DNA from: Desulfovibrio sp. JC022
GTDB taxonomy: Bacteria > Desulfobacterota > Desulfovibrionia > Desulfovibrionales > Desulfovibrionaceae
Direction of reading: 5' to 3'
Length of the DNA stretch: 64,000 bases
Assembly (NCBI RefSeq): GCF_010470665.1
Contig: NZ_VOPZ01000006.1
Location: 222,224-286,223 of the forward strand
Below the pieces are notes generated by a model that saw nothing but the letters and a program-made list of their open reading frames with translations, ran no database searches and had not been told where the DNA came from. The position numbers were made by a program, and so were the translations under genes. Shown here piece after piece: positions 35,810 to 45,478 of the stretch. Numbering within the stretch: the first letter of the stretch is position 1; each line of letters begins with the position of its first letter.

Positions 35810-37075
35810 CTATCCGGGAAATTCAACCATACGTGCTGCTCCAACCCTGCCTTCATGGCGTCCGGCAAATTCAGCCACCATAAATCCGGCAAAGCAAAGC
35901 AGTCCCAAAAGAATGTATAACCCTTCCATACCGAGCAGGTCCCCCACATGACCGAGAACAGGGCCACATGCCATGGGTATAATGATGAACAAGCTGCTTA
36001 AGACAGCAAACCCGGTCCCGGCATTCTTTCCGGCACTCACCTTCATCATCAGGGTAAAACTCCAGACCATGACCGCTCCGATGAGAATATTATCAATGCT
36101 CAAGAGCAGGGCCGCCTGCCAGTAAGGGATTACCCCGGAGCAGGCCACGAAAACCGTATACGCAGCCAGCAAGATCACTGTGGAGCAGAAAACCCGCAAA
36201 AAAACACGCCCGCCCACCCGGTGTAGAAACCATCCGCTGAGAAAAGTCCCGGCTAATCCCGCAGGGTAGGCGCAGTGCATGAGGATAGTACCCACGCTTC
36301 GGGAATCAAATCCCATATCAACCAGCAGCGGGGTGCGCATCTGCACCGAAGTAAAGGCAAACGCCGTGGGAGCAATCAGAATAGGGAGAACCCTGAGAAC
36401 TTCACGCTTTTTAATAAAAGCCCACACCCCTTCCCCGCTGCTTTCCTTGTCCGCCGGTACTGTTATGAGGGGATCAATCTCCCGGTGAAAAAGAACCGGA
36501 AGGCTGAAGGAGAATACAGCAGCGGCAAGAAACAGGCAGAGGGGCTGCCAGCCGAAATTTGAGTTCATGAACAGCATGACCCCGCCTCCGAGCATAAGCC
36601 CGGCAAAACGGGCTGCGGACTGGATGGAATTGCCCCACGGACGCTCCTCTTCTTCCAGAATATCAGTAGCATAGCCATCCACGGCAATATCATTGGTGGC
36701 CATGACGCAGCTTAAAAGAAGGAGCAGGCCGTACATGATGCCGAAATCAGCAGACGGCGGAAAATAGGACACGCAGACCAACACCGCCGCCCCGCTCCAT
36801 TGCAAGGGAAGTATCCATGACCTGCGCCTGCCAAGGGCGGGTATGTATTTACGGTCCACCCATGAAGCGCAGAGGAACTTCAAGGCCCACGGCAGATGAA
36901 GTGCGAAAATTGCCCCTACGGCCTTAAGATTCACCCCCTGCTCACGCAGGATAACCGGTAAACTGCCGAACACATAACCAAGCGGTATGGCCTGACACAA
37001 ATACATGGAAGCCAACAGGGAAAGCTTGAATAATTTTGAAGCCTTTTGCGGTCTTTCATTGTTTGAACTTTTCAT
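35810..37075 (-). CDS. MFS transporter, AmpG/RhtX-like
   Basis: 421 residues with about 12 hydrophobic segments. The N-terminal helix SLLASMYLCQAIPLGYVFGSLPVILREQGV and the VATNDIAVDGYATDIL-type segment around residue 125 are typical of the AmpG/PAT group of MFS carriers, which includes siderophore carriers such as RhtX/FptX. Substrate cannot be told. Its start overlaps the end of the AraC gene by 20 bases, so the two are one transcription unit. AraC plus RhtX-like pairs occur in iron-siderophore uptake, a possible but unproven reading here. Confidence 0.82.
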   Translation of the reverse strand: MKSSNNERPQKASKLFKLSLLASMYLCQAIPLGYVFGSLPVILREQGVNLKAVGAIFALHLPWALKFLCASWVDRKYIPALGRRRSWILPLQWSGAAVLVCVSYFPPSADFGIMYGLLLLLSCVMATNDIAVDGYATDILEEEERPWGNSIQSAARFAGLMLGGGVMLFMNSNFGWQPLCLFLAAAVFSFSLPVLFHREIDPLITVPADKESSGEGVWAFIKKREVLRVLPILIAPTAFAFTSVQMRTPLLVDMGFDSRSVGTILMHCAYPAGLAGTFLSGWFLHRVGGRVFLRVFCSTVILLAAYTVFVACSGVIPYWQAALLLSIDNILIGAVMVWSFTLMMKVSAGKNAGTGFAVLSSLFIIIPMACGPVLGHVGDLLGMEGLYILLGLLCFAGFMVAEFAGRHEGRVGAARMVEFPG

Positions 37076-38093
37076 TGGCGTAACTCCTCACTTTTTTATC
37101 TCGCACTGAAGTCAAAAACTTCTTTGGCAACACTCCGTACTTTTTCTTAAATGCCGCACTGAAATGGCTCAGATTTGTATAGCCCAAAGCCCATGCTACT
37201 TCGCTCACATTCATATCTCCTGCTTCAAAAAGCATTCGAGCCTTACGTAACTTATATTCCTTGAGAAAAGCGAAAACAGTCATACCGTAAAGCTGCTGAA
37301 AACCAGCTTGAATTTTGGAGATGCTCATCATATGCGCCCGGGCAAGTTCAGCCATGGTCGGCGGATTATCAAATTTTTCCTTCAACTCATCCTGAATGGA
37401 TTTAATGCGTTCTATCTCGAGCAGACTCAACCCGGAACTGCGACCCCGCTCAGGAGATTCAAGCTTCATGACCTGCAAGCCAATCAACTCAAGTGCCTTG
37501 CCTTCAAGATAAAGCCTGCTGCAATTGTCACCAACAAAGCCGTAAAACAATTCATTAGCCGCGGCCTGCACCGCCGGGTCCATGGTATGATGGATAAAAA
37601 ACTCATTTGCATTCCGATTTTCCAACACCCCTTTCAAATCATCATGAATTGAATCCATATCCGTGCAGAGCAATTCGTGCAGTAGTTCAGGGCTGATATG
37701 CAAATGGATGGTCCTCGCCCGCCCCTCAACTGTAGACTCGACAACACCCGATATTTCATGGAAAAAACCCAAACCGCCGCTACCGGGTAAATTCTCCACC
37801 CGCAAAGGCCCGAGGGAAGTTTCATGCATATTGTTGATGATTGATCCTTCAAGGAAAAAGCCAAAATCAATATAATTGTTTTTCTTGTGGTAGCTGAAAG
37901 AAAAACCCTTAAAAAGAGCGGCTTCAAAAGCACTAAGCCGCAATCCGGGACGAAGCTCCATTTCCCGCCAGACAGGAGGTTCCGCTGCCCCATCCCCCCT
38001 TACAGATTCAAATGCACGGACAGCACTTTTAGATGAGGCATCTTCGATTCCCCAACAACCTTTATTTATAGCGGAAAGCGTATTGTTTTCCAT
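37056..38093 (-). CDS. AraC-family regulator (PchR-like)
   Basis: 345 residues. The C-terminal two-HTH AraC domain spans about 235-335 (PPTMAELARAHMMSISKIQAGFQQLYGM; NVSEVAWALGYTNLSHFSAAFKKKYGVLPKKF). The N-terminal part is a ligand-sensing half without a recognisable cupin signature, similar in layout to PchR/YbtA-type regulators of siderophore genes. Its gene is directly upstream of, and overlaps, the MFS gene it probably controls. The promoter has a TTGACA -35 and operator site 4, placing it also under the MarR-type regulator. Confidence 0.87.
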   Translation of the reverse strand: MENNTLSAINKGCWGIEDASSKSAVRAFESVRGDGAAEPPVWREMELRPGLRLSAFEAALFKGFSFSYHKKNNYIDFGFFLEGSIINNMHETSLGPLRVENLPGSGGLGFFHEISGVVESTVEGRARTIHLHISPELLHELLCTDMDSIHDDLKGVLENRNANEFFIHHTMDPAVQAAANELFYGFVGDNCSRLYLEGKALELIGLQVMKLESPERGRSSGLSLLEIERIKSIQDELKEKFDNPPTMAELARAHMMSISKIQAGFQQLYGMTVFAFLKEYKLRKARMLFEAGDMNVSEVAWALGYTNLSHFSAAFKKKYGVLPKKFLTSVRDKKVRSYANEKFKQ

Positions 38094-38147
38094 TACTCCA
38101 CTCCTGACTCGGCAAACCCTAACTGAGTTTGAATTTCATTTTCCTTA

Positions 38148-38176
38148 CGAATATAGTTAACCTACTTAACTGTCAA
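38148..38176 (-). promoter_or_regulatory. AraC-gene promoter with operator, site 4
   Basis: TTGACA (38171-38176) with a -10 candidate TATATT/TATTCG (38148-38155), the spacer being filled by the operator core TTAACC-T-ACTTAA (38157-38169; seen wider as AGTTAA-N5-TTAACT). It is about 60 bases before the ATG. Confidence 0.62.
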
Positions 38177-38304
38177 GTGTGGAGTATACTTTTAACTTAT
38201 CCCTCTCCCTAATGGGGCGATATTGTTAGGCGAATCGGATATTAACTTTATTTGCAGGGTAATTCTCTGGAACGAAACGTCATCTTAAACTAAATATTTC
38301 AACA

Positions 38305-39171
38305 TCAAACCGAACAAATCAGCCCATTCGACAAGTTATCCAGCTGCGGCAGAAACGGCGCAGTACTGATTTCATAATCTTCAAAATCCACATAAGACGG
38401 CTCTGAGTCAGGAGTCACGCTGAGTTCCATACCCTGATCATCAAAGACCACACGCATGGGCACCATTTCGCGCTCACTTTCAGAGCATAAAGATTCACGG
38501 CATTCAGGCACAAAAAGGAACTCCGCCCCGGAATAGTGGCGGGCGGTGACCATGCTTAAAGTGGTACACAGAGAAGCAACCTGCCCTTGATTATCAAAAA
38601 CCAGTGAATTCAAATCCCCATTGATGCCTACTGCATCGGAATCAAAAGCAGTGATTTTGCCGATGCGGGTTTGCAGCGGTGCCGGCTCGACAGGCTCAAG
38701 AGAACGGATGCGCCCTCCCGGACTGAAGCTGATGCCCACACGGGTTCTGATGACACCAACCGGAGTCTGCACGGCAATATTTTCGTCCGGCCAAAGGGTC
38801 ATGGAACGCAATCCACCATCCTCGTAAAAACAAAGACTGATGACTTTGGCTGTTAGCGGACCAGCCGGAGTGTCAATGGTCAATGGCTCGGCAAGCTTGC
38901 CTTCATCTTCCTGTGTCCAGTAGCCGGACAGCTTCCCGTTAAGCGGAAAAACCCGCTTCAGCTTACCGGACTTATAAAATGTAACCATCTCAGCTTCAAT
39001 TATCCCCACCGGGGTAAAAACCGGGGTGCGCTCTTCCAACGGCAGGGATTTAACCGTGCCGTTGGCATAGGTCTGGACCGGCTGCAGGGTCTTGCGGCGC
39101 AAATCATCGGTGGTGTGCTGGGCAATCAATTCCCCGACCTCAGTCAGATAGAGACGTCTCAAGGTGTTCAT
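38305..39171 (-). CDS. Uncharacterised protein encoded next to nifV
   Basis: 288 residues, family not recognised. It contains several repeats of a beta-hairpin pattern, F-x-x-x-G-x-(L/I)-x-(S/R)-(V/M/L) (FYKSGKLKRVFPL; FYEDGGLRSMTLWP; FSPGGRIRSLEP; FDNQGQVASL), reminiscent of MORN-type or toxin-antidote repeats, and no signal peptide or membrane segment. It overlaps nifV by 4 bases and should be cotranscribed from the nifV sigma-54 promoter. That makes a nitrogen-fixation-linked role likely, but which one is not visible. Confidence 0.75.
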   Translation of the reverse strand: MNTLRRLYLTEVGELIAQHTTDDLRRKTLQPVQTYANGTVKSLPLEERTPVFTPVGIIEAEMVTFYKSGKLKRVFPLNGKLSGYWTQEDEGKLAEPLTIDTPAGPLTAKVISLCFYEDGGLRSMTLWPDENIAVQTPVGVIRTRVGISFSPGGRIRSLEPVEPAPLQTRIGKITAFDSDAVGINGDLNSLVFDNQGQVASLCTTLSMVTARHYSGAEFLFVPECRESLCSESEREMVPMRVVFDDQGMELSVTPDSEPSYVDFEDYEISTAPFLPQLDNLSNGLICSV

Positions 39172-40274
39172 GTGTAGACCTCCTCGTCATTTAGCTTGAT
39201 AAATTCACTGCGGGTCAGAGGCCGTTCAAGGCGCAGGGAAAGCTGGCGCACGGCCTCGGTAAGCGTGGAAAGGGAGTCCGTGCCGCAATCAATACCGTAT
39301 TCATCAAGGGCATTGCGCACCGCTGCCCGCCCGCTCTTGCCGCCCACGGCCATTTTACGGGCCGTACCCACTGAATCTGGATCGTAAGGCTCGAACAGTT
39401 CCGGGGATTTGCTCAGGGCATGGGTGTGCAGCCCTGATTCGCAGGCAAAAATATCGGTGCCGACTACAGCCTTGGTGCGCGGGATGGCAACCTTGGCTGC
39501 CGCGCCCACCAGCATGCAGGCTTCCTTAAGCACTGCGGTGGAGTAGCGGGTGTTACCCTCACGCAGAGCCAAACGGGCCACCAGTTCCTCGGTGACGGCA
39601 ATGCCGGAACGCTCGCCGATGCCGATGACCGAACAGTCCGCGTAATCGGCCCCCGCCTCAAGGGCGGTGAATGAATTGGCCGTAGCCATGCCGAAATCAT
39701 CGTGGCAGTGCACGGCAATATCAATATTCAGCTTCGCTCTGAATTCCTTGACCAGTTTTTCCATGGAAAGGGGAGTCAGTTGCCCCAGTGAATCCGCAAG
39801 GCGGACCCTCGAAGCCCCGCAGACCTCGGCATGCAGGGCCATGGAAAGGGCGAAATCTCCATCAGCACGGGAGATATCCTCAAGGCCCACGGAAATGTAT
39901 TCAAAACCGCATTCTTTAGCCCTGCGCACTGCCGCAGCCAGCTTACGCAAAATATCCTGACGGTCCGAGTCTAAACGTTTCTCAATGTGCAGGTCCGAAA
40001 CCGGAACCCCGATATTAATGCGGGGCAGCCCCAGCTCCGCCGCTGTTTCAATAGCCTTCTCCCGGCAGGGAGACCAGACACTTAATTCCGTATCTCCGCC
40101 GAGAGTGCGGGCATGGGCAGCAAAGACCGTAAGATCATCTTGGCCGACCCAGCCCAGCTCTATCTCATCCACGCCCATATCAATAAGTGAGGATACGATG
40201 CGCTTGCGGGTTTCCAGATTGAAATAAGCCCCGAACAACTGTGCGCCTTCACGCAGGGTGGTATCGATCAACAT
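39168..40274 (-). CDS. nifV: NifV, homocitrate synthase
   Basis: 368 residues from an ATG at 40274 (GGAG seven bases upstream). It condenses acetyl-CoA and 2-oxoglutarate to homocitrate, the organic ligand of FeMo-co. Motifs: LIDTTLREGAQLFGAYF (active-site DTTLREG) at the start, HCHDDFGMATANS (metal-binding His pair) around residue 195, and IGERSGIAVTEELV. Closely related isopropylmalate/citramalate synthases exist, but the position opposite nifH, with its own sigma-54 promoter, supports NifV. The longer upstream frame runs through that promoter and is rejected. Confidence 0.92.
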   Translation of the reverse strand: MLIDTTLREGAQLFGAYFNLETRKRIVSSLIDMGVDEIELGWVGQDDLTVFAAHARTLGGDTELSVWSPCREKAIETAAELGLPRINIGVPVSDLHIEKRLDSDRQDILRKLAAAVRRAKECGFEYISVGLEDISRADGDFALSMALHAEVCGASRVRLADSLGQLTPLSMEKLVKEFRAKLNIDIAVHCHDDFGMATANSFTALEAGADYADCSVIGIGERSGIAVTEELVARLALREGNTRYSTAVLKEACMLVGAAAKVAIPRTKAVVGTDIFACESGLHTHALSKSPELFEPYDPDSVGTARKMAVGGKSGRAAVRNALDEYGIDCGTDSLSTLTEAVRQLSLRLERPLTRSEFIKLNDEEVYT

Positions 40275-40313
40275 TATGTACTCCAGATGGATTAAATAGT
40301 TCAAAATCCATAC

Positions 40314-40330
40314 AGCATAATCGGTGCCAA
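40314..40330 (-). promoter_or_regulatory. Sigma-54 promoter of nifV
   Basis: Minus strand reads TTGGCACCGATTATGCT: the GG (-24) and GC (-12) are exactly 12 apart, matching TGGCAC-N7-TGC. It is 40 bases before the nifV ATG. Only the second T of the usual TTGC differs. Confidence 0.78.
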
Positions 40331-40397
40331 ACAGCCCTGCCATCCTATCTACCTTAATTTATATAACATCCCCTACTTTTCCTTCTCCATACGCAAC

Positions 40398-40420
40398 CTA
40401 CGAAAATGTAGTTTCCTACA
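40398..40420. promoter_or_regulatory. Candidate activator site between the nifV and nifH promoters
   Basis: TGTAG-TTTC-CTACA (40407-40420) is a perfect inverted repeat, and overlaps CTAC-GAAAAT-GTAG (40398-40411). The spacing of TGT and ACA is 8 bases, not the 10 of classical NifA sites. It lies about 120 bases before the nifH -24 and about 85 before the nifV -24, a normal distance for an enhancer site. Binding by the NifA-type protein at 52875 is inferred. Confidence 0.45.
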
Positions 40421-40529
40421 ATTTTGTGCAGAGCATTCATAAGAATCTACATTTTTCGCATGTCTTAATTTTTCTTTATCCTAGGCACATTTCCAATCAA
40501 ATACAGTTACTTACGATACAAAAACAAGT

Positions 40530-40545
40530 TTGGCACACGGATTGC
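40530..40545 (+). promoter_or_regulatory. Sigma-54 promoter of nifH
   Basis: TTGGCACACGGATTGC: full match to TGGCAC-N5-TTGC with the GG and GC 12 apart. It is about 55 bases before the nifH ATG. Confidence 0.9.
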
Positions 40546-40550
40546 CTTAG

Positions 40551-41426
<876 letters not shown>

Positions 41427-41455
41427 TAGAAATTCCCCCACCTCCTCCACACAAA

Positions 41456-41559
41456 GCGGCGAAGCCTAATAAAAAAGTTTGGGATTCTTAAACCCTTTTC
41501 AAAGGGTTTAAGCCGCCGGAGGCAAAATCAATCCATTCTTAAAGCGCACAGCGCATCAA
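41456..41559 (+). repeat. Dispersed intergenic repeat, copy F (full-length form)
   Basis: Fills the nifH-nifI1 gap: GCGGCGAAGCC, AAAAAAGTTTGGGATTC, hairpin AAACCCTTTTC/AAAGGGTTT, CCGCCGGAGGC, spacer, AAAGCGCACAGCGCATC. In inverse orientation relative to copies A and E. May shape the transcript ratio of nifH to downstream genes. Confidence 0.82.
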
Positions 41560-41584
41560 ATAGCAGAGCAAGGAGAGAAATATC

Positions 41585-41929
41585 ATGATCATGGTGAGAG
41601 CAATTGTAAGACCGGAAAAAGCGGACGACGTACTGGCCGCGCTCATGGACAACGGCTACCCCGCAGTAACCAAATATTCCGTTGCAGGCCGCGGTAAACA
41701 GCGCGGCATCAAAATCGGCGAAGTAACTTACGACGAAATCCCCAAAACCATGCTCATGAGCGTGGTCAAGGCTGAAGATAAAGACTTTGTAATCAACACC
41801 GTAATGGACGCGGCAAGATCCGGAGCAAAAGGCGCATTCGGTGACGGTAAGATTTTCGTAACCGAAGTTGAAGACGTCTACACCATCAGCTCCGGCATCA
41901 ACGAAGCGGCTCCGGCAGAGGAGGCATAG
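41585..41929 (+). CDS. nifI1: NifI1, PII-family nitrogenase regulator
   Basis: 114 residues, GlnB/NifI1 type. It has the MIMVRAIVRPEKADDVL start, the T-loop region KYSVAGRGKQRGIKIGEVTYDEIPK and the C-terminal GDGKIFVTEVEDVYTI signature. NifI1 and NifI2 form a heteromer that blocks NifDK when 2-oxoglutarate is low (known in methanogens). Its ATG has AAGGAG upstream. The tail after residue 100 is acidic and Ala-rich. Confidence 0.94.
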   Translation: MIMVRAIVRPEKADDVLAALMDNGYPAVTKYSVAGRGKQRGIKIGEVTYDEIPKTMLMSVVKAEDKDFVINTVMDAARSGAKGAFGDGKIFVTEVEDVYTISSGINEAAPAEEA

Positions 41930-41930
41930 C

Positions 41931-42305
41931 ATGAAAGAGGTCATCGCAGTTGTGCGGATGAACATGATGAACCGCACCAAAGAGGCCCTCACCGAAGCGG
42001 GCATAGATGCTTTCTTCGCCCACGAGGCACAGGGCCGCGGAAAAGGTTTTGTAAACGCTACTGTACTTGAGGGCGCGGAAGAAGGCTACGAAGAAGCCGC
42101 CGCAGTCCTCGGTGAAAAAGGCAAGCTCTACCCCAAACGTATTTTGACCGCTGTTGTTCCCGAAGAATCAGTAGGCGCAGTGGTGGAAGAGATCATCAAA
42201 GTCAACAAAACCGGAAAACCCGGTGACGGCAAGATATTCGTCTGCCCCGTAGGCGACTCTGTCAGGGTCAGAACCGGAGAAACAGGCGCGAAGTCCATCG
42301 CCTAA
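41931..42305 (+). CDS. nifI2: NifI2, PII-family nitrogenase regulator
   Basis: 124 residues from the ATG one base after the nifI1 stop. NifI2 pattern: MKEVIAVVRMNMMNRTKEAL, HEAQGRGKGF, long T-loop (LEGAEEGYEEAAAVLGEKGKLYPKR) and PGDGKIFVCPVGDSVRVRTGE. It works with NifI1 on NifDK. The frame extends upstream into nifI1, but the ATG at 41931 with GAGG just before is the natural start. Confidence 0.94.
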   Translation: MKEVIAVVRMNMMNRTKEALTEAGIDAFFAHEAQGRGKGFVNATVLEGAEEGYEEAAAVLGEKGKLYPKRILTAVVPEESVGAVVEEIIKVNKTGKPGDGKIFVCPVGDSVRVRTGETGAKSIA

Positions 42306-42323
42306 CCACTCAGGAGAATTATT

Positions 42324-43961
42324 ATGAGTAGCAAGACCAAAGTGGTGCAGTGGGACCCGGCGGACATCAAGGAAGAACTTCTGAAGAAGTATCCGCCGAA
42401 AGTTGCCCGCAAGCGCGCCAAACAGATTATGATCAACGAAGCGACTGAAAGCGAAGCACCGCCTGAAATCGTCGCCAACGTCAGAACCATTCCCGGTATC
42501 ATCACCATGCGCGGCTGCACTTATGCAGGCTGTAAGGGCGTTATCATGGGCCCCACCCGCGACATCGTGAACATCACCCACGGCCCCATCGGCTGCGGAT
42601 TTTATTCCTGGCTGACCCGCCGTAACCAGACCTCTGCAGGCCCTGACGGTGAAAACTACATGCCCTACTGCTTCTCAACCGACATGCAGGATCAGGACAT
42701 TATCTTCGGCGGTGAAAAGAAACTCGAAGCTGCCATTCAGGAAGCATACGACCTCTTTCATCCCAAGGGCATCTGTATCTTCTCCACCTGTCCGGTGGGG
42801 TTGATCGGTGACGATGTTCACGCCGTTGCCAAAAAGATGAGAGAAAAATTCGGCGACTGCAACGTTTTTGCCTTCTCCTGTGAAGGTTACAAGGGTGTTT
42901 CCCAGTCCGCCGGTCACCATATCGCCAACAACGAAGTTTTCACTCATCTGGTGGGAACAAACGATGAACCGCGCAAAGAAGAATACAAAATCAACCTGCT
43001 CGGCGAATACAACATCGGCGGTGACGGTTTTGAGATCGACCGCGTACTCAAAAAATGCGGCATTACCAACATCGCCACCTTCTCCGGCAACTCCACATAT
43101 GACCAGTTCGCATCCGCACAGCACGCGGACCTGAGCTGTGTAATGTGTCACCGCTCCATCAACTACGTGGCGGATATGCTGGAAACTAAATACGGCATCC
43201 CCTGGATCAAGGTGAACTTCATCGGCGCGGAAGCAACAGCCAAATCCCTGCGCAAAATCGGCGAATATTTCGGCGACAAAACACTCATTGAAAAGATTGA
43301 AGCTGTGATTGCTGAAGAGATGCCCGAAGTGGAAGCAATTGCCAAAGACGTACGCTCCCGCACTGAAGGCAAAACAGCCATGATGTTTGTGGGTGGCTCA
43401 CGCGCTCACCACTATCAGGAACTGTTCAATGAAATGGGCATGAAGACCCTTTCCGCAGGTTACGAATTCGGACACCGCGATGACTACGAAGGACGCCGCG
43501 TAATCCCGGAAATCAAAGTTGATGCGGACTCCCGTAACATCGAAGAAATCGAAGTTGTAGCTGATGAAGTACACTACAAACCGCGCAAAACTCCTGAAGA
43601 GATCAAAACACTTGAGGACGCAGGTTACCAGTTCAAGCACTACGACGGACTGAACCCCGACATGGATAAAGGCACCATCGTTGTTGATGACCTGAACCAG
43701 TACGAAGCGGAAAAGCTGGTGGAAATAATGAAGCCCGACCTTTTCTGCGCGGGCATCAAGGAAAAGTATTCCATCCAGAAACTGGGCGTACCCATGAAAC
43801 AGCTGCACAGCTACGATTCCGGCGGACCTTACGCAGGATTCAAGGGCGCGATCAACTTCTACAAAGAAATCGACCGCCTCGTAGGCAGCAAGGTCTGGAG
43901 CTACATGAAGGCCCCCTGGCAGGAAAACCCCGAGCTCACCGCAACATTCGTGTGGGAATAG
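42324..43961 (+). CDS. nifD: NifD, nitrogenase MoFe protein alpha chain
   Basis: 545 residues, the longer alpha chain seen in anaerobes. P-cluster region TMRGCTYAGCKGVIMGPTRD and THGPIGCGFYSW, FeMo-co ligands Cys in the VMCHRSINYVADM segment and His in the LHSYDSGGPYAGF segment are all present. A late insertion-like stretch around residues 395-430 lengthens it. No anfG/vnfG gene follows, so this is the Mo type. The gap to nifK is 31 bases. Confidence 0.97.
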   Translation: MSSKTKVVQWDPADIKEELLKKYPPKVARKRAKQIMINEATESEAPPEIVANVRTIPGIITMRGCTYAGCKGVIMGPTRDIVNITHGPIGCGFYSWLTRRNQTSAGPDGENYMPYCFSTDMQDQDIIFGGEKKLEAAIQEAYDLFHPKGICIFSTCPVGLIGDDVHAVAKKMREKFGDCNVFAFSCEGYKGVSQSAGHHIANNEVFTHLVGTNDEPRKEEYKINLLGEYNIGGDGFEIDRVLKKCGITNIATFSGNSTYDQFASAQHADLSCVMCHRSINYVADMLETKYGIPWIKVNFIGAEATAKSLRKIGEYFGDKTLIEKIEAVIAEEMPEVEAIAKDVRSRTEGKTAMMFVGGSRAHHYQELFNEMGMKTLSAGYEFGHRDDYEGRRVIPEIKVDADSRNIEEIEVVADEVHYKPRKTPEEIKTLEDAGYQFKHYDGLNPDMDKGTIVVDDLNQYEAEKLVEIMKPDLFCAGIKEKYSIQKLGVPMKQLHSYDSGGPYAGFKGAINFYKEIDRLVGSKVWSYMKAPWQENPELTATFVWE

Positions 43962-43992
43962 CCAGAGTGCCACAAAACAGCAGGAGAAAAAC

Positions 43993-45366
43993 ATGTTACT
44001 CAGACACACACCCACAGAAATCAAAGAACGCAAGTCGCTGGTCGTCAACCCGGCTAAGACCTGTCAGCCCATCGGTGCCATGTACGCCGCGCTGGGAATC
44101 AAAGGCTGTCTGCCTCATTCCCACGGTTCACAGGGCTGCTGTGCTTACCACAGGTCCATGCTGACCAGACACTATAAAGAACCCGTATCCGCAGCGACCA
44201 GCTCCTTTACCGAAGGCGCATCGGTTTTCGGCGGACAGGCCAACCTCATTCAGGCCATTAACAACATCTTCACGGTTTACGAACCGGAAGTGATCGCGGT
44301 GCACACCACCTGCCTTTCCGAGACCATCGGTGATGACCTTAAACAGATCGTTACCAAGGCCACCAAGGACGGCAAGATCCCTGAAGGTAAAACCGTATTC
44401 GGCGCACCGACTCCCAGTTACGTGGGATCGCATGTCACCGGTTTCTCCAACATGGTTAAAGCCATGGCCCAGTTGGCCGAGCCTTCTTCAGAGAAGAACG
44501 GCAAAGTAAACATCATCCCCGGCTGGGTGGAACCCTGCGACATGGAAGAGATCAAGCGTCTCTGCACCATGATCGGCGTGGACACCACCATGTTCCCGGA
44601 TACCTCCGGCGTGCTCAACGGTCCCCTTAGCGGTGAATACAAGATGTTCCCCGACGGCGGCGTGACCATCAAAGAGCTCAAAGAAGCAGGACAGGCTACC
44701 GGAACCATCGCCCTTGGTGAATGGTGCAGCGCAGACGCGGCCCGCTGGCTGGATTCCAAGCACAAGGTTCCCTGTACCGTGCTGGATATGCCCTTCGGGC
44801 TCAAAGCCACCGACCGTTTCATCGACGTGCTGCGCACCGTGGCCGGAGTTTCCATCCCCGACACCATCTCCTACGAGCGTGGACAGCTGGTGGACCTCAT
44901 CTCCGACATGCACCAGTACTTCTACGGCAAAAAAGTCGCCATCTTCGGTGATCCCGACCAGCTCATTTCCATGGTGGAATTCCTCCGTTCCATCGATATG
45001 TGCCCGGTCTACGTCGTTACCGGTACTCCCGGCAAGAAATTCGAAAAACGGATCAAGGAACTCACCTCGGACATGCCCTACGAATGTAAGGTCAAAGCCA
45101 AAGGCGACATGTTCCTCATGCACCAGTGGATCAAGAACGAGCCTGTGGATCTGCTCATGGGTAACTCCTACGGCAAATATATTGCCCGTGACGAAGACAT
45201 CCCGTTCCTGCGCTGGGGATTCCCCATCACTGACCGTCAGGGACACCAGTACTTCCCCACCGTGGGCTACAAAGGCGGCCTGAGACTGCTGGAAAAGATT
45301 CTCGGACTGCTGCTGGATCGCAAAGACCGCGATTCCCCCGAAGAAACATTCGAACTTGTACTTTAA
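43993..45366 (+). CDS. nifK: NifK, nitrogenase MoFe protein beta chain
   Basis: 457 residues, the short beta chain without the N-terminal extension of proteobacterial NifK. P-cluster Cys residues sit in NPAKTCQPIGAMYAALG and HGSQGCCAYHR. TTCLSETIGDDL and the C-terminal GFPITDRQGHQYFPTVGY segment are family hallmarks. AGGAG precedes the ATG. Repeat copy G follows in the gap to the next gene. Confidence 0.97.
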   Translation: MLLRHTPTEIKERKSLVVNPAKTCQPIGAMYAALGIKGCLPHSHGSQGCCAYHRSMLTRHYKEPVSAATSSFTEGASVFGGQANLIQAINNIFTVYEPEVIAVHTTCLSETIGDDLKQIVTKATKDGKIPEGKTVFGAPTPSYVGSHVTGFSNMVKAMAQLAEPSSEKNGKVNIIPGWVEPCDMEEIKRLCTMIGVDTTMFPDTSGVLNGPLSGEYKMFPDGGVTIKELKEAGQATGTIALGEWCSADAARWLDSKHKVPCTVLDMPFGLKATDRFIDVLRTVAGVSIPDTISYERGQLVDLISDMHQYFYGKKVAIFGDPDQLISMVEFLRSIDMCPVYVVTGTPGKKFEKRIKELTSDMPYECKVKAKGDMFLMHQWIKNEPVDLLMGNSYGKYIARDEDIPFLRWGFPITDRQGHQYFPTVGYKGGLRLLEKILGLLLDRKDRDSPEETFELVL

Positions 45367-45374
45367 TACCTAAG

Positions 45375-45462
45375 AGGCCTCCGGCGGCCCTGCCGGGGGC
45401 CTCAAACCCTTTTTGAAAAAAGGGTTTAAGGATCCCAAAAACTTTTATTAGGGCTTCGCCGC
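45375..45462 (-). repeat. Dispersed intergenic repeat, copy G
   Basis: Between nifK and the NifB-like gene, in opposite orientation to F, H and I: CCTCCGGCGG, GCCGGGGGCC, AAACCCTTTTT/AAAAAGGGTTT hairpin, GGATCCC, TTTTATTAGGGCTTCGCC. In the operon's direction the hairpin is followed by a T-poor stretch, so it is not a classical terminator. Confidence 0.8.
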
Positions 45463-45478
45463 TTTTAAGGAGAAACCG

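Noticed and set aside
42324-45366. Alternative (V or Fe-only) nitrogenase
   Set aside because: There is no anfG/vnfG between D and K, and nifE, nifN and nifV are all present, so the Mo type is the simplest call.
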